DNA of 64,000 bases, from positions 1 to 64,000 of the forward strand of contig NZ_JHEI01000137.1 of assembly GCF_001273835.1 (NCBI RefSeq), in the 5' to 3' direction. The number at the start of each line of letters is the position of its first letter. Positions within the stretch are counted from its first letter, which is position 1. Positions 8,696-17,630 of this stretch are shown in pieces. The notes beneath the pieces were generated by a model. The model was not told the DNA's origin. It ran no database searches and saw only the letters and a program-made list of their open reading frames with translations. The stretch is from Leucobacter celer subsp. astrifaciens. GTDB lineage: Bacteria > Actinomycetota > Actinomycetes > Actinomycetales > Microbacteriaceae. Position numbers and translations under genes: made by a program.

Positions 8696-8862
8696 GACTC
8701 CCGTTCTTTCCGCGGTGCGGTACCGCGATCCTCACATACTCTGTGAACGAGCATATTGTGTTCGTAGAAATCAGAGCAATGAGCGATAGCTGAAGGCATG
8801 CGCATCGTAAGCCTGGAGGCGTCTCCGAGGCGAGCCCGGCGAGACCGGATTTCCCGAGCGAC

Positions 8863-8868
8863 TACGAT
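8863..8868 (+). promoter_or_regulatory. Leaderless-type -10 box of purE
   Basis: TACGAT ends 7 nt before the purE ATG (8876). No Shine-Dalgarno sequence lies between, so the transcript probably starts at or near the A of the ATG. Confidence 0.6.
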
Positions 8869-8875
8869 TGCTCTC

Positions 8876-9394
8876 ATGAGCGACACCACCGCAACGCCCC
8901 TCGTCGGCGTGATCATGGGCAGTGACAGCGACTTCTCGGTGATGAGCGACGCGGTGCAGGCGCTGCGCGAGTTCGGGATCCCGCACGAGGTCGAGGTGGT
9001 CAGTGCGCATCGCACCCCCGACAAGATGGTGACGTACGCTCGGGAGGCCGCCGGCCGCGGCCTGCGCGTGATCATCGCGGGAGCGGGCGGGGCGGCGCAC
9101 CTGCCCGGCATGGTGGCCTCGATGACCACTCTGCCCGTGATCGGCGTGCCGGTGCCGCTCGCCCGCCTCGACGGCCTGGACTCGCTGCTGTCGATCGTGC
9201 AGATGCCGGGCGGTATCCCGGTCGCGACCGTGTCGATCGGCGGGGCGAAGAACGCGGGTCTGCTGGCGGCCCGGATCCTCGGCGCGAGCGATCCCGAGGT
9301 CTCGAAGCGGCTTGACGCATATGCGCGCGAGCTCACCGACATGGTCGACGAGAAGAACGCTGCGCTGCAGGCGCGGATCGCCGCGGACCAGTAG
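8876..9394 (+). CDS. purE: 5-(carboxyamino)imidazole ribonucleotide mutase (PurE)
   Basis: PurE is the cytosolic class I mutase that converts N5-CAIR to CAIR in de novo purine synthesis, acting after PurK. The 172-residue protein has the substrate-phosphate loop [13 protein letters not shown] (about 12-24), the catalytic histidine in SAHRTPDKM, and the [11 protein letters not shown] and [19 protein letters not shown] segments of the octameric family. An upstream ATG at 8798 keeps the frame open but adds 26 unconserved basic residues. The ATG at 8876 gives the family length and lies 7 nt after a TACGAT box. The next gene begins directly after the stop codon, so an exporter is probably co-transcribed. 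Confidence 0.96.
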   Translation: MSDTTATPLVGVIMGSDSDFSVMSDAVQALREFGIPHEVEVVSAHRTPDKMVTYAREAAGRGLRVIIAGAGGAAHLPGMVASMTTLPVIGVPVPLARLDGLDSLLSIVQMPGGIPVATVSIGGAKNAGLLAARILGASDPEVSKRLDAYARELTDMVDEKNAALQARIAADQ

Positions 9395-10639
9395 GTGGCG
9401 GAGTCCGTCGGAGACTGCGCGGTCTCGGAGGAGGACGATCCCCGGGCCGCTGCCGGAAGCCGTCGGTATCGGCGCGCGCTGATCGCCCTCTTCTGCGCCG
9501 GTCTCGCCACCTTCGCGCAGATGTACTCGCCGCAGGGGATCCTGCCCGATATCGCGCGCGAGTTCGGTGTCGCCGCGGGCGCCTCGTCGTGGGCGGTCGG
9601 GGCCACCACCATCGGCGTGGCGGCGGGAGTGCTGCCGTGGGCTCGCGTCTCCGATCGCTTCGGCCGCGTGCCCACCATGCGCGTCGCGCTGGCCGCCGCG
9701 ATGCTGGTGGGGCTCGCCACTCCCTTCGCTCCCGGGTTCGAGCTCTTCATCGCCGCGCGGCTGCTGGAGGGGGTCGCGCTCGCGGGTCTCCCCGCGATCG
9801 CGGTGACGGCCATCGCTGAGACGGTGCGGCCGCTCTCCCTGGGCGGTGCCGTGGGCACCTACATCGCGGGCACCACCATCGGCGGGCTGGTCGGACGTAT
9901 CATCGCGGCCGAGGTGGGCGAACTGTTCGGCTGGCGCTGGGGAATGACCGCGGTGGCGGTGCTCGCGGCCGTCGCCACGCTCGTGTTCCTGGTGCGCGTC
10001 CCGCCGACAGCGGTGCCGCCCGGCCCGTCGAAGCCGATCCCGAGCGCCGTTCTGGCCGGTCTGCGCACCCCCGGAGTCATGGTGCTCGTGGCACAGGCAT
10101 TCCTGCTGATGGGCGGTTTCGTCGCCGCCTACAACTACCTGGCCTTCCGGCTGCAGCACGATCCCTTCAACCTCACGCTCGCCCAGACGTCGTGGATCTT
10201 TCTCGCGTATCTCGCGGGCGCGGCCGCGTCTCGCTGGATATGGCAGCTGACGCGGGCGATCCCGCCGACGGCCGTGCTGCTGAGCAGCGTCGGGATCATG
10301 CTCGCGGGCATCACGCTCACACTGCTGCCGTCGCTGCCCGCCGTGATCCTGGGGCTGGTGCTGTTCACCGGCAGTTTCTTCGCGGCGCACTCCATCGCCA
10401 GCGGCCTCATCGAGCGCCGGGCGAGCCCCGGCGGAAGGAGCATCGCGCCGCCGCTCTACAACCTCGGCTACTACGCCGGGTCGAGCCTGCTGGGCTGGTT
10501 CGGGGGCGTGGCCTTCGGGTGGGGCGGCTGGATCGGGACGGTGCTGATGGTCTCCGGGTCGGTGCTCGCCGCCGGGCTGCTGGCGTGGGGCTACGCTCGG
10601 GCGAACGGCGGAATCGACGCGGTGGATCTGCGCCCGTGA
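9395..10639 (+). CDS. MFS transporter (DHA1-like, 12 helices)
   Basis: A 414-residue major facilitator with 12 predicted transmembrane helices. Motif A is present in a divergent form (RVSDRFGRVPTMR, loop 2-3), and there is a glycine-rich helix 5 (GGAVGTYIAGTTIGGLVGR). It resembles YnfM/AraJ-like exporters that expel sugars, acids or drugs. It starts with GTG immediately after the purE TAG, with no intervening base, implying translational coupling. The first 26 residues are an acidic cytoplasmic tail. The substrate is unknown; linkage to purE does not prove a purine role. The gene converges on the glycosyltransferase gene across a repeat-filled 316-bp gap. Confidence 0.85.
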   Translation: MAESVGDCAVSEEDDPRAAAGSRRYRRALIALFCAGLATFAQMYSPQGILPDIAREFGVAAGASSWAVGATTIGVAAGVLPWARVSDRFGRVPTMRVALAAAMLVGLATPFAPGFELFIAARLLEGVALAGLPAIAVTAIAETVRPLSLGGAVGTYIAGTTIGGLVGRIIAAEVGELFGWRWGMTAVAVLAAVATLVFLVRVPPTAVPPGPSKPIPSAVLAGLRTPGVMVLVAQAFLLMGGFVAAYNYLAFRLQHDPFNLTLAQTSWIFLAYLAGAAASRWIWQLTRAIPPTAVLLSSVGIMLAGITLTLLPSLPAVILGLVLFTGSFFAAHSIASGLIERRASPGGRSIAPPLYNLGYYAGSSLLGWFGGVAFGWGGWIGTVLMVSGSVLAAGLLAWGYARANGGIDAVDLRP

Positions 10640-10751
10640 GGGCCCGGTGCCGCAGCCGCGTCCCCATCCGCAGCAGCCCGTCCCCTCATAGCGCCCCGCC
10701 CCTCACGGCACCCCTCTCTTCGTAGCCCCTCTCCCCTCGTGGCGCCCCCTC

Positions 10752-10810
10752 TTCGCGCGTCAGTAGTTGCTGCCTCGCGTCAAGTTTGGTGACAACTACT
10801 GACGCGCGAA
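10752..10810. repeat. Perfect 18-bp inverted repeat (REP-like hairpin)
   Basis: TTCGCGCGTCAGTAGTTG (10752-10769) is exactly complementary to 10793-10810, leaving a 23-nt loop. It lies between the 3' ends of two converging genes. No T-run follows either arm, so it is not a classical intrinsic terminator, although it could still stop transcription from both sides. The stretch 10640-10751 holds nothing else I recognise. Confidence 0.8.
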
Positions 10811-10926
10811 CGTAGATCGAGGGCGCGCGAACGTCGAGCGAGGGCGCGCGAACGCGGAGCGAGGGACGCGCGGACCGAGAGCGGGGGCACGCGGACACGG
10901 AGCTGCGGTCGCGCGAACACGGAGCG
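10801..10926. repeat. Tandem repeat, 6 x 21 bp, degenerate
   Basis: Six contiguous 21-bp units starting at 10801, 10822, 10843, 10864, 10885 and 10906, with consensus close to GGCGCGCGAACGCGGAGCGAG. The first unit overlaps the right arm of the inverted repeat. Because the period is a multiple of three, several reading frames stay open, giving spurious repetitive ORFs. Confidence 0.82.
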
Positions 10927-10955
10927 GCAGGCCCGCGGATCCCGCGCGGGCGACG

Positions 10956-12074
10956 TCAGAGATTCGCGTGGGTCTCCCACAGCTGCCAGGCGGCTCCATA
11001 CCAGGAGAATCCGCGACTGCGATCGCACGCGAGCACCGAGAGCTGAGCGAGCGCGTCGGTGTCGCGGAACAGGCGGGTGTACTCGGCGGCGAACGCACCG
11101 GCAGTATCGGCGGACACGCCGGCGTCGAGCACGAGCTCGGCCGTGGCGGGGTGACCCGCGTGCAGCACGGGAACGGCCGCGCACAGGGCGCCGAGCAGCA
11201 CGTATCCGGTCCCCGAGAAGCTCTGCGGCTGCACCAGGAGCGAGGCGCCCGCGAGCACCGCGCCGATGTCGGAGAGTTCGCGCGCCTGCACCGCGATGAC
11301 GCGGTCGCGCAGCTCATCGGGCACCTGGGTGCCGCCGATGTCCGAGGGGTCGCGATCGCGGGGGGAGATGCCGGGATCGAAGCCCTCGAGCACCACGAGC
11401 GGGGGCAGAGAAGCGTCCATGCGCATCGCGTCGAACAGCCACTCGAGGCGGCCGTGCTCGCCGCTCATGGACGTGGTCACCGCGTAGCGTTCGGGCAGGC
11501 CCAGCGCGGCTCGCCGCTCGGCCGCGTCGGGGCCCGCTCGGAACTCGGCGGGAGGAGCGAGCTGGATCACCTGCACCGGCAGATTCTCGCCGTACTGTCG
11601 CTGCAGTACGCGCGCGGTGGCGTGGGTCGGGGTGAGGACCACGTCTGCGAGCTTCACCGCACGGCGGGTGAAGGCGCGGAACAGGCGGGCCTGCGAGCCG
11701 CCGAGCACCGCCGGGGCCTCCCACGCGATGGAGTGGGGAATCGTCACCGAGGTCTGCGAGCCGTCGTCCTCGCCGCGGGAGCGCAGCGGCATCATGGGCG
11801 TGAGCGAGTGCACGAACTCGCCGTCGAGGGGCCGGGCCGTGGCGCTGCTCTGCCACACGAGAGGCAGCAGACTGGCGCGCATGGGCAGCTTCTCGACGCG
11901 GATCAGCGGCGACTCGAACTCGGGAGCCGAGCTGCCGCGGCCCACGAGGAAGCGTGCGCTGCAGCTGCGGGGAGCGGTGGCGGCAACGGCCTTGGCGAGG
12001 TCTCGGGCGGCCGCGATGTGCATCTCCGCCTCCCAGTCGGGGAGAGGCTCGGCAATGAGGGTGAGTGTGGCCAT
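10956..12074 (-). CDS. Glycosyltransferase, GT4-like (GT-B fold)
   Basis: A 372-residue putative cytosolic glycosyltransferase. An N-terminal Rossmann half includes SVTIPHSIAWEAP and TPTHATARVLQ, like the acceptor half of group 1 glycosyltransferases. The C-terminal half has the start of a donor domain (YAVTTSMSGEHGRLEWLFDA) and LVQPQSFSGTGYVLLGALCA, where the usual E-x(7)-E motif is replaced by S/G-rich residues. Sugar specificity cannot be read. AGGGGGAG lies 3 nt before the ATG. It is divergent from galE across 243 bp and at the edge of the envelope-glycan region, so a role in a wall or capsular glycan is likely. Confidence 0.72.
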   Translation of the reverse strand: MATLTLIAEPLPDWEAEMHIAAARDLAKAVAATAPRSCSARFLVGRGSSAPEFESPLIRVEKLPMRASLLPLVWQSSATARPLDGEFVHSLTPMMPLRSRGEDDGSQTSVTIPHSIAWEAPAVLGGSQARLFRAFTRRAVKLADVVLTPTHATARVLQRQYGENLPVQVIQLAPPAEFRAGPDAAERRAALGLPERYAVTTSMSGEHGRLEWLFDAMRMDASLPPLVVLEGFDPGISPRDRDPSDIGGTQVPDELRDRVIAVQARELSDIGAVLAGASLLVQPQSFSGTGYVLLGALCAAVPVLHAGHPATAELVLDAGVSADTAGAFAAEYTRLFRDTDALAQLSVLACDRSRGFSWYGAAWQLWETHANL

Positions 12075-12304
12075 AGTCTCCCCCTCAGATGTTCAGATCC
12101 GCCCCGGTAGCAGGCTGAAGGCGTGCCACCGGCTTCATTGTATTGAGTCGGCACTCGGAAAGCCTGAGGGATCGGTTGGGATGATCGGCATCAGATGTAG
12201 CCGTGATGGAAATGTGACCTTCGCCGGTGCGAGTCGCCGGTGAGAATGACGAGACACACCCCGGCGGAGGGGCGGTTTGCGGGCTGACGCGCAGAGGGGC
12301 CAAG

Positions 12305-12310
12305 TACCCT
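12305..12310 (+). promoter_or_regulatory. Leaderless-type -10 box of galE
   Basis: TACCCT followed by exactly 7 nt and the galE ATG at 12318. No ribosome binding site is visible. Confidence 0.55.
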
Positions 12311-12317
12311 GTTGCGT

Positions 12318-13331
12318 ATGCGTGTTTTGCTGACAGGTGGTGCCGGGTACATCGGCTCCCACACCGCACTGGTGCTTGTGGAGCGCGGCCACGAGGTGGT
12401 CGTGCTCGATGATTTCTCGAACAGCAGTCCCGAGGCGGTGCGCCGAGTCGAGGAGCTCACAGGGTCGAGGATCCCGGTGATCGAAGTCGATCTGGCCGAT
12501 CGCGCGGCTGCGACAGCGGCCCTCGACGGCGTCGACTTCGACGCCGCGATCCACCTCGCCGGCCTCAAAGCGGTGGGCGAGTCGGTGGCCGAACCCACGC
12601 GCTACTACAAGGTCAACATCGATTCGACGCTCGCCCTGCTCGACATCATGCGCGAGCGCGGCGCGGACAAGCTCGTGTTCAGCTCGTCGGCCACGGTCTA
12701 CGGCGACCCCCAGTACGTTCCCATCGACGAGGCGCATCGCGTGGGGGTCGGCGTCACCAACCCCTACGGCTGGTCCAAGTTCATGAATGAGCAGATCATC
12801 CGCGACGCACAGGCCGCCCGGCCCGAGCTCGGAGCGGTGCTGCTGCGCTACTTCAACCCGGTCGGTGCGCACCCGTCGGGTCGCATCGGCGAGGATCCGA
12901 CGGGCATCCCGAACAACCTCATGCCGTTCATCGCCCAGGTGGCCGTCGGCAAGCGCGAGCGGCTCAGCGTGTTCGGCGACGCCTATCCGACGGTCGACGG
13001 CACCGGTGTGCGCGACTACATCCACGTGATGGATCTCGCCGAGGGCCACGTCGCGGCGCTCGAGCGCATCGCCGCAGGTGTCGAGACCTACAATCTCGGA
13101 TCGGGCACCGGATCGAGCGTGCTCGAGGTGGTGCGCGCCTTCGAGGAGGCCTCGGGGAGGCCGGTGCCCTACGCCGTCGTGCCGCCGAGAGCGGGCGATG
13201 TCGCGGCGATGACCGCCGATCCCTCGCGCGCGAATGCGCAACTGGACTGGCGCACCACGCGCAGCCTCGCGGAGGCGTGCCGCGACACCTGGACCTGGCA
13301 GTCGGCGAACCCGAGCGGTTACGCCGCATGA
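12318..13331 (+). CDS. galE: UDP-glucose 4-epimerase (GalE)
   Basis: GalE is a cytosolic NAD-dependent extended short-chain dehydrogenase interconverting UDP-glucose and UDP-galactose (in some members the N-acetyl forms). The 337-residue protein shows the NAD-binding GGAGYIGSH near the N-terminus, the catalytic SSSATVYG serine/threonine segment and the Y-x-x-x-K pair in NPYGWSK, plus the RYFNPVGAHPSG and GTGVRDYIHVMDLAEGH signatures. A TTG six bases upstream would add two residues; the ATG at 12318 is preferred. The stop overlaps the LCP gene start (ATGA), so the product probably supplies UDP-galactose for the glycan handled by the following genes, including the GlfT1-like transferase. Confidence 0.96.
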   Translation: MRVLLTGGAGYIGSHTALVLVERGHEVVVLDDFSNSSPEAVRRVEELTGSRIPVIEVDLADRAAATAALDGVDFDAAIHLAGLKAVGESVAEPTRYYKVNIDSTLALLDIMRERGADKLVFSSSATVYGDPQYVPIDEAHRVGVGVTNPYGWSKFMNEQIIRDAQAARPELGAVLLRYFNPVGAHPSGRIGEDPTGIPNNLMPFIAQVAVGKRERLSVFGDAYPTVDGTGVRDYIHVMDLAEGHVAALERIAAGVETYNLGSGTGSSVLEVVRAFEEASGRPVPYAVVPPRAGDVAAMTADPSRANAQLDWRTTRSLAEACRDTWTWQSANPSGYAA

Positions 13332-14776
13332 GCCTCGACCTCGAACGGCCGCTCCGCAACCCCGACACGGAGTCCGAGCCGCTCATGAGCAAGCGCGCCA
13401 GGTGGCTGGTGGTGATCGGCTTCCTGCTGCCCGGCAGCGCACAGGTGCTCGCGGGCAATCGCAGACTCGGCCGTGCGGGGCTCGTCGCGACCTTCGTGCT
13501 GATCACCGGCGCCGTCCTGTCGCTGCTCGGTCTGCTGCTCGCGCGCGTGGCGACGCTCTCCTTCTTCACCAACGGCTTCGTGCTGCTCGTGCTGCAGATC
13601 CTGCTCTTCGCCTACGCGGTGCTGTGGCTGATTCTGGGCTTCGACACGCTGCGGTTGACGCGCCTGGTACGCGTGCAGCGCGCCTGGCGGATACCGATCG
13701 TGATCCTCTCGGTACTGCTCACCGTGGTGCCGTCGGCCGGTGCGGCCTGGGCGGCGACCACCGTGGGGGCCGGGCGGAGCCTGCTCGGCGACCTGTTCCA
13801 GGGGGCCCCCGCTGTGGAGCCGGTGGACGGCCGCTACAACATCCTGCTGCTCGGCACCGACGCGGGCTCCGACCGCGAGGGTCTGCGCCCCGACAGCATC
13901 TCGCTCGTGAGCGTCGATGCCGAGACCGGTCAGTCCGTCATCATCGGCCTGCCGCGCGAACTCGTCCAGATGCCGTTCCCCGAGGACTCCCCGATGCGCG
14001 AGGTGCACCCCAACGGGTTCTGCGTGGGTCCCAACGCGTTCGGGCCGGAGGGCGGCTGCCTGACCGGGTACCTGAACGGCCTGCACGCGGAGCTCGAGCA
14101 GACGGCGGAGATCGTCGAGGCCGAGGGGCTGCCCGAGGAGTTCAAGCATCTCTACGACGGAATGTACGCCGACGCGCACGCGCGCGGATCCTCGCCGGGC
14201 ATCGAGGCGACGAAGGACGCCGTGACCGGCGCCACCGGGCTGGAGGTGCAGTTCTACGTGCTGGTGAACATGGACGCCTTCTCGAGCCTCATCGATGCAC
14301 TGGGCGGCGTGACGATCGACGTGCGCGAGCGCCTTCCCATCGGCGGCCAGATCGATCCGTACACCGGCGAGCTCGTGGGGGTGCAGGACTGGATCGAGCC
14401 CGGCGAGCGGAACCTCGACGGCTTCGCCGCGCAGTGGTACGCCCGATCCCGCTACGGCTCGGCGAACGGCGACTACGACCGCATGGAGCGCCAGCGCGAG
14501 CTGCAGGCGGCGATCCTCGCGCAGATGAACCCGACGAACGTGCTCGCGAAGTTCCAGGACGTCGCCGCGGTGGGCGGGGAACTCGTCGACACCGACATTC
14601 CGCAGTCCATGCTCGGCCGCTTCGTCGATCTCGCCACGAAGGCGCGCGAGCACTCCCCGGTCAACGTGGAGCTCGTACCGCCGGCGGTCGATCCCGAGAT
14701 GCCCGACTACTCGACGATCCGCGGCCTCGTGGCCGAGGGCGTGGCGGCCGCGTCGTCGCAGGAGAACTCTGAGTGA
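13328..14776 (+). CDS. LytR-CpsA-Psr (LCP) family wall-polymer ligase
   Basis: LCP enzymes sit in the membrane and transfer undecaprenyl-linked glycans or teichoic acids to peptidoglycan. This 482-residue protein has an N-terminal hydrophobic block with several helices (about residues 24-145), more than the single helix of typical LCPs, then the LCP domain. That domain contains NILLLGTDAG, an arginine-rich pocket (RPDSISLVSVD, GLPRELVQMP) and the distal RSRYGSANGDYDRMERQRE, which holds the diphosphate-binding Arg residues. Its start codon overlaps the galE stop by 4 nt (ATGA), so translation is coupled. A second ATG at 13385 is possible. Gene order points to attachment of the glycan whose precursors GalE makes. 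Confidence 0.9.
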   Translation: MSLDLERPLRNPDTESEPLMSKRARWLVVIGFLLPGSAQVLAGNRRLGRAGLVATFVLITGAVLSLLGLLLARVATLSFFTNGFVLLVLQILLFAYAVLWLILGFDTLRLTRLVRVQRAWRIPIVILSVLLTVVPSAGAAWAATTVGAGRSLLGDLFQGAPAVEPVDGRYNILLLGTDAGSDREGLRPDSISLVSVDAETGQSVIIGLPRELVQMPFPEDSPMREVHPNGFCVGPNAFGPEGGCLTGYLNGLHAELEQTAEIVEAEGLPEEFKHLYDGMYADAHARGSSPGIEATKDAVTGATGLEVQFYVLVNMDAFSSLIDALGGVTIDVRERLPIGGQIDPYTGELVGVQDWIEPGERNLDGFAAQWYARSRYGSANGDYDRMERQRELQAAILAQMNPTNVLAKFQDVAAVGGELVDTDIPQSMLGRFVDLATKAREHSPVNVELVPPAVDPEMPDYSTIRGLVAEGVAAASSQENSE

Positions 14777-14810
14777 ACCTCGGATAGCGCGCCGGTAAAC
14801 TTGCGGCACT

Positions 14811-16451
14811 GTGGCAAGAGACGATGACAACACGACGCTGAGCCAGGACGGGGCTGCCGGGGCGGCTGCTCCGGTCGAGACCCGAAATCGAGGGCGCTGG
14901 TTCTGGGGCGCCGCGATCGTCGTGTTCTGGCTGCTGGTGCTGCTCGGAGCCGTGTTCGCAGCGGGCGGTCTCTGGGTGCGGCGCACCTTCGGGGTGATCT
15001 CGGTCGATCAGCTGCTGATGAACCTGCCGGGCGGCGAGGGTGCCGGTGGCGGCGAACTGATCGTGAGCGCAGCCGTCACGATCCTGCTGCTGCCGTGCGC
15101 GATCGTGCTGGTGATCCTGCTGCTCACGGAGAAGTCGCGACGCGAGCTGCACCGCGGGGGTGTGCTGCGCGGCGGCGGTCGCTGGGCGCTGCGCGGGATC
15201 GCGCTGGTGCTGGCGGTCGCGGCGCCCCTCGGCGGTGCGGCGGTGTTCGGCTCCACGATCGGGGCGGCGGAGTACGTGCAGGCGTACGCGCGCGAGGCCG
15301 CGGGGGGCACGACGCTCGCCGACTACTACGCCGTGCCGCGGCACGGCGTGAGCGCGAACGCTCAGGGCGGGCCCGGCATGCGCCCCGATAGCGGAGAGGG
15401 GCGCGAGCGGCGCAACCTCGTGACGATCTACCTCGAATCGATCGAGGACACCTTCGCCGACGAGGGCATCTTCGAGACGAACATGCTCGCCCCGGTGCAG
15501 GAGGCCACCGAGGGCTGGGATGCGATCCCGGCGCTGCACCAGTACGAGGGAGGCGGCTGGACGATGGCGGGGCTGGTCAGCACGCAGTGCGGGATCCCGC
15601 TGCGTACCGCGGGCGCCGTCTCGGATGCGACCGCGCTCAACCTCATCGGCCACGACGGCGAGGCCGTGGACGAGTATCTGCCGGGCGCGACCTGCCTGGG
15701 CGACGTGCTGTCCCGCGAGGGGTATCGGAACGTCTACATGGGCGGAGCCGATGCGAGGTTCGCGGGCAAGGGGGCCTTCCTCGAGTCCCACGGCTACGAC
15801 GAGGTGCACGCTCTGCAGGAGTGGTACGGCCTCGGCGAGACGGAGATCCGCTCCGACTGGGGGCTTTCCGACCGTCGCCTCTTCGAGCGGGCCCGCGAGG
15901 AGGTGACGCGCCTGCACGAGCAGGGGCAGCCGTTCAACCTCACGCTGCTCACGCTCGACACGCACGAGTCGCCGTATCACTACGACTACTGCCCGGACGA
16001 CACCGCGGAGCCGATGACGTCGATCACCGTCTGCTCGATGGAGCAGGTGGCGGGATTCGTCGACTACCTCGAGCAGACCGGGGTGCTCGAGGACACGACC
16101 GTGGTGCTCATGGGGGACCACCTGAAGTTCGAGGCGGAGACCAACAGCTTCTGGGACGAACTCAGGAACCGAGAGGGGCGCACCATCTTCAATCGGGTGT
16201 GGACACCCGACGGGGTCGAGTTCGCCCGTGGCGACATCGACCAGTTCAGCATGTTTCCGACGCTCCTCGAACTCGCCGGTGTCGAACTGGAGGACCACCG
16301 GGCCGGGATCGGAGTGTCGGCGCTCGTCGGCGCCGACGAGGTGCCGGCGGGAACGATCCTCGACCTCGACGAACAGGAGTACCGTGCGGTGACGCAGTCG
16401 CGCGCCGCCGCCTTCTACCGCGACCTGTGGGGTGTCGAGGCGTCCGGCTAG
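14811..16451 (+). CDS. OpgB/MdoB-like phosphoglycerol transferase (sulfatase superfamily)
   Basis: A 546-residue membrane enzyme with three N-terminal transmembrane helices (about 32-56, 83-105, 125-150) and an extracytoplasmic alkaline-phosphatase-fold domain. NLVTIYLESIEDTF (about 202-215), VSTQCGIPL (256-264), CLGDVL and GGADARFAGKGAFLESHGYD closely resemble enterobacterial phosphoglycerol transferase I (OpgB), which moves sn-glycerol-1-phosphate from phosphatidylglycerol to periplasmic glucans. LDTHESPYH and LMGDHLKF are metal-ligand segments. Here the acceptor is more likely a wall glycan or lipoglycan. The start is GTG; TAAACT ends 9 nt before it, a leaderless-like layout, after a 34-nt gap from the LCP stop. 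The alternative name is LTA synthase-like, but the CGIPL segment favours OpgB. Confidence 0.85.
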   Translation: MARDDDNTTLSQDGAAGAAAPVETRNRGRWFWGAAIVVFWLLVLLGAVFAAGGLWVRRTFGVISVDQLLMNLPGGEGAGGGELIVSAAVTILLLPCAIVLVILLLTEKSRRELHRGGVLRGGGRWALRGIALVLAVAAPLGGAAVFGSTIGAAEYVQAYAREAAGGTTLADYYAVPRHGVSANAQGGPGMRPDSGEGRERRNLVTIYLESIEDTFADEGIFETNMLAPVQEATEGWDAIPALHQYEGGGWTMAGLVSTQCGIPLRTAGAVSDATALNLIGHDGEAVDEYLPGATCLGDVLSREGYRNVYMGGADARFAGKGAFLESHGYDEVHALQEWYGLGETEIRSDWGLSDRRLFERAREEVTRLHEQGQPFNLTLLTLDTHESPYHYDYCPDDTAEPMTSITVCSMEQVAGFVDYLEQTGVLEDTTVVLMGDHLKFEAETNSFWDELRNREGRTIFNRVWTPDGVEFARGDIDQFSMFPTLLELAGVELEDHRAGIGVSALVGADEVPAGTILDLDEQEYRAVTQSRAAAFYRDLWGVEASG

Positions 16452-16485
16452 ACTGGGCGGGTTCGAATCCTGAAGGAGTGTGCGC

Positions 16486-17463
16486 ATGCGCGTGACGGCC
16501 GTGCTCGTCGCCTACAACCGACGCGAGCTGCTGCGGGAATCGCTCGAGGCGCTCGCGGCGCAGAGTCGACCCGTCGATCGCCTGGTGGTGGTCGACAACG
16601 CCTCCGATGACGGATCGGGCGAGGTCGCCTCCGAACTGCTGGAGCACTGGGGCGAACGGGCGCGTCTGATCAGTCTCACCAGGAACACCGGCGGCGCCGG
16701 CGGGTTCGCCGCGGGGATCGCCGCGGCCGTCGCCGAGGACTGCATCGACTGGGTGTGGGTCATGGACGACGACACGGTTCCGGGCCCGGACGCGCTCGCG
16801 GGGGCGCTGGCCGCGCACGAGCGCTACCTCGCCACGGGGCAGGACGACCTCGCCGTGATGGGATCCCGCGTCATCTGGACCGACGGCGACGATCATCCCA
16901 TGAACACCCCCAAGGCCAAGATCCGAGCCTCGGCCGATGAGCGAGCCCGTGCAGAGGAGGTCGGTTGCATGGAGATCCGCTCGATCTCCTTCGTCTCGGC
17001 TTTCCTCCGCGCCGCGCGCGTGCGCGAGCTGGGTCTGCCGCTCGCCGACTACTTCCTCTGGAACGACGACTTCGAGTATTCGGCACGGCTGCTGCGCGGG
17101 GCCCGCGGACTCTACGTGCCCGACTCCGTCGTGACCCACAAGACCGCCAAGCGGGGCTCGAGCGACCAGGACCCGGGTTCGCGCTTCTACCTCGAGGTGC
17201 GCAACAAGCTCTGGGTGTTCCGCCGCAGCGGTGCGCTGTTCGGGTGGGAGAAGCTGCTCTACTCCGCTGCGACCGCTCGACGCTGGTTCCGCACCTTCTT
17301 GGCCTCCTCGGATCGGGCCCAGCTGCGCGATTGCCTGCGGCGCGGGTGGAAGGACGGCTGGCTGCGCTCGCCGCGACCCACTCGGGTCGTGCTCCGCGAC
17401 ACGGGGGTTCCCGTCGATGTGATGGTCGAGATCGAGAGACTCTCCAAGCTCGACTCGAAATAG
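16486..17463 (+). CDS. GT2 glycosyltransferase, GlfT1-like
   Basis: A 325-residue GT-A fold transferase. The nucleotide-binding start VTAVLVAYNRRELL, NTGGAGGFAAG, the DxD-type metal motif MDDDT, and WNDDFEYSARLL match the family containing mycobacterial GlfT1, which adds the first galactofuranose residues, and related rhamnosyltransferases. A good ribosome binding site (AAGGAG, 16473-16478) is 7 nt from the ATG at 16486; the in-frame GTG at 16480 is too close. It is the last gene of the galE-LCP-phosphoglycerol transferase run. GalE two genes earlier fits a galactose-based donor, but no UDP-galactopyranose mutase is present here, so donor identity is open. Confidence 0.86.
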   Translation: MRVTAVLVAYNRRELLRESLEALAAQSRPVDRLVVVDNASDDGSGEVASELLEHWGERARLISLTRNTGGAGGFAAGIAAAVAEDCIDWVWVMDDDTVPGPDALAGALAAHERYLATGQDDLAVMGSRVIWTDGDDHPMNTPKAKIRASADERARAEEVGCMEIRSISFVSAFLRAARVRELGLPLADYFLWNDDFEYSARLLRGARGLYVPDSVVTHKTAKRGSSDQDPGSRFYLEVRNKLWVFRRSGALFGWEKLLYSAATARRWFRTFLASSDRAQLRDCLRRGWKDGWLRSPRPTRVVLRDTGVPVDVMVEIERLSKLDSK

Positions 17464-17630
17464 AGCGCGCTCCGCGGCTGCTCCGGGGCTGCGCGATCCT
17501 GGACCTGAGTCGTACGTACTGCTTGCCAGAGGTCCATGGTTCCCGCGTCTCGGAGTCGATAGTCTGCATTGCGACGGTGGACATCTGTCTCCCGTTTTTG
17601 GGGTTGAGGGCATCACACCGGGGGGTCGAG

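Noticed and set aside
10752-10810. Intrinsic terminator
   Set aside because: The stem is strong but no T-run follows on either strand; kept only as an inverted repeat.
10796-11317. Repetitive ORF with SFARPRST units
   Set aside because: It comes from the 21-bp non-coding tandem repeat being a multiple of three; no start or function.
16965-17630. N-terminal extension of the CAP-SLH gene
   Set aside because: It lies inside the GT2 gene in another frame; a proper signal peptide begins at 17631.
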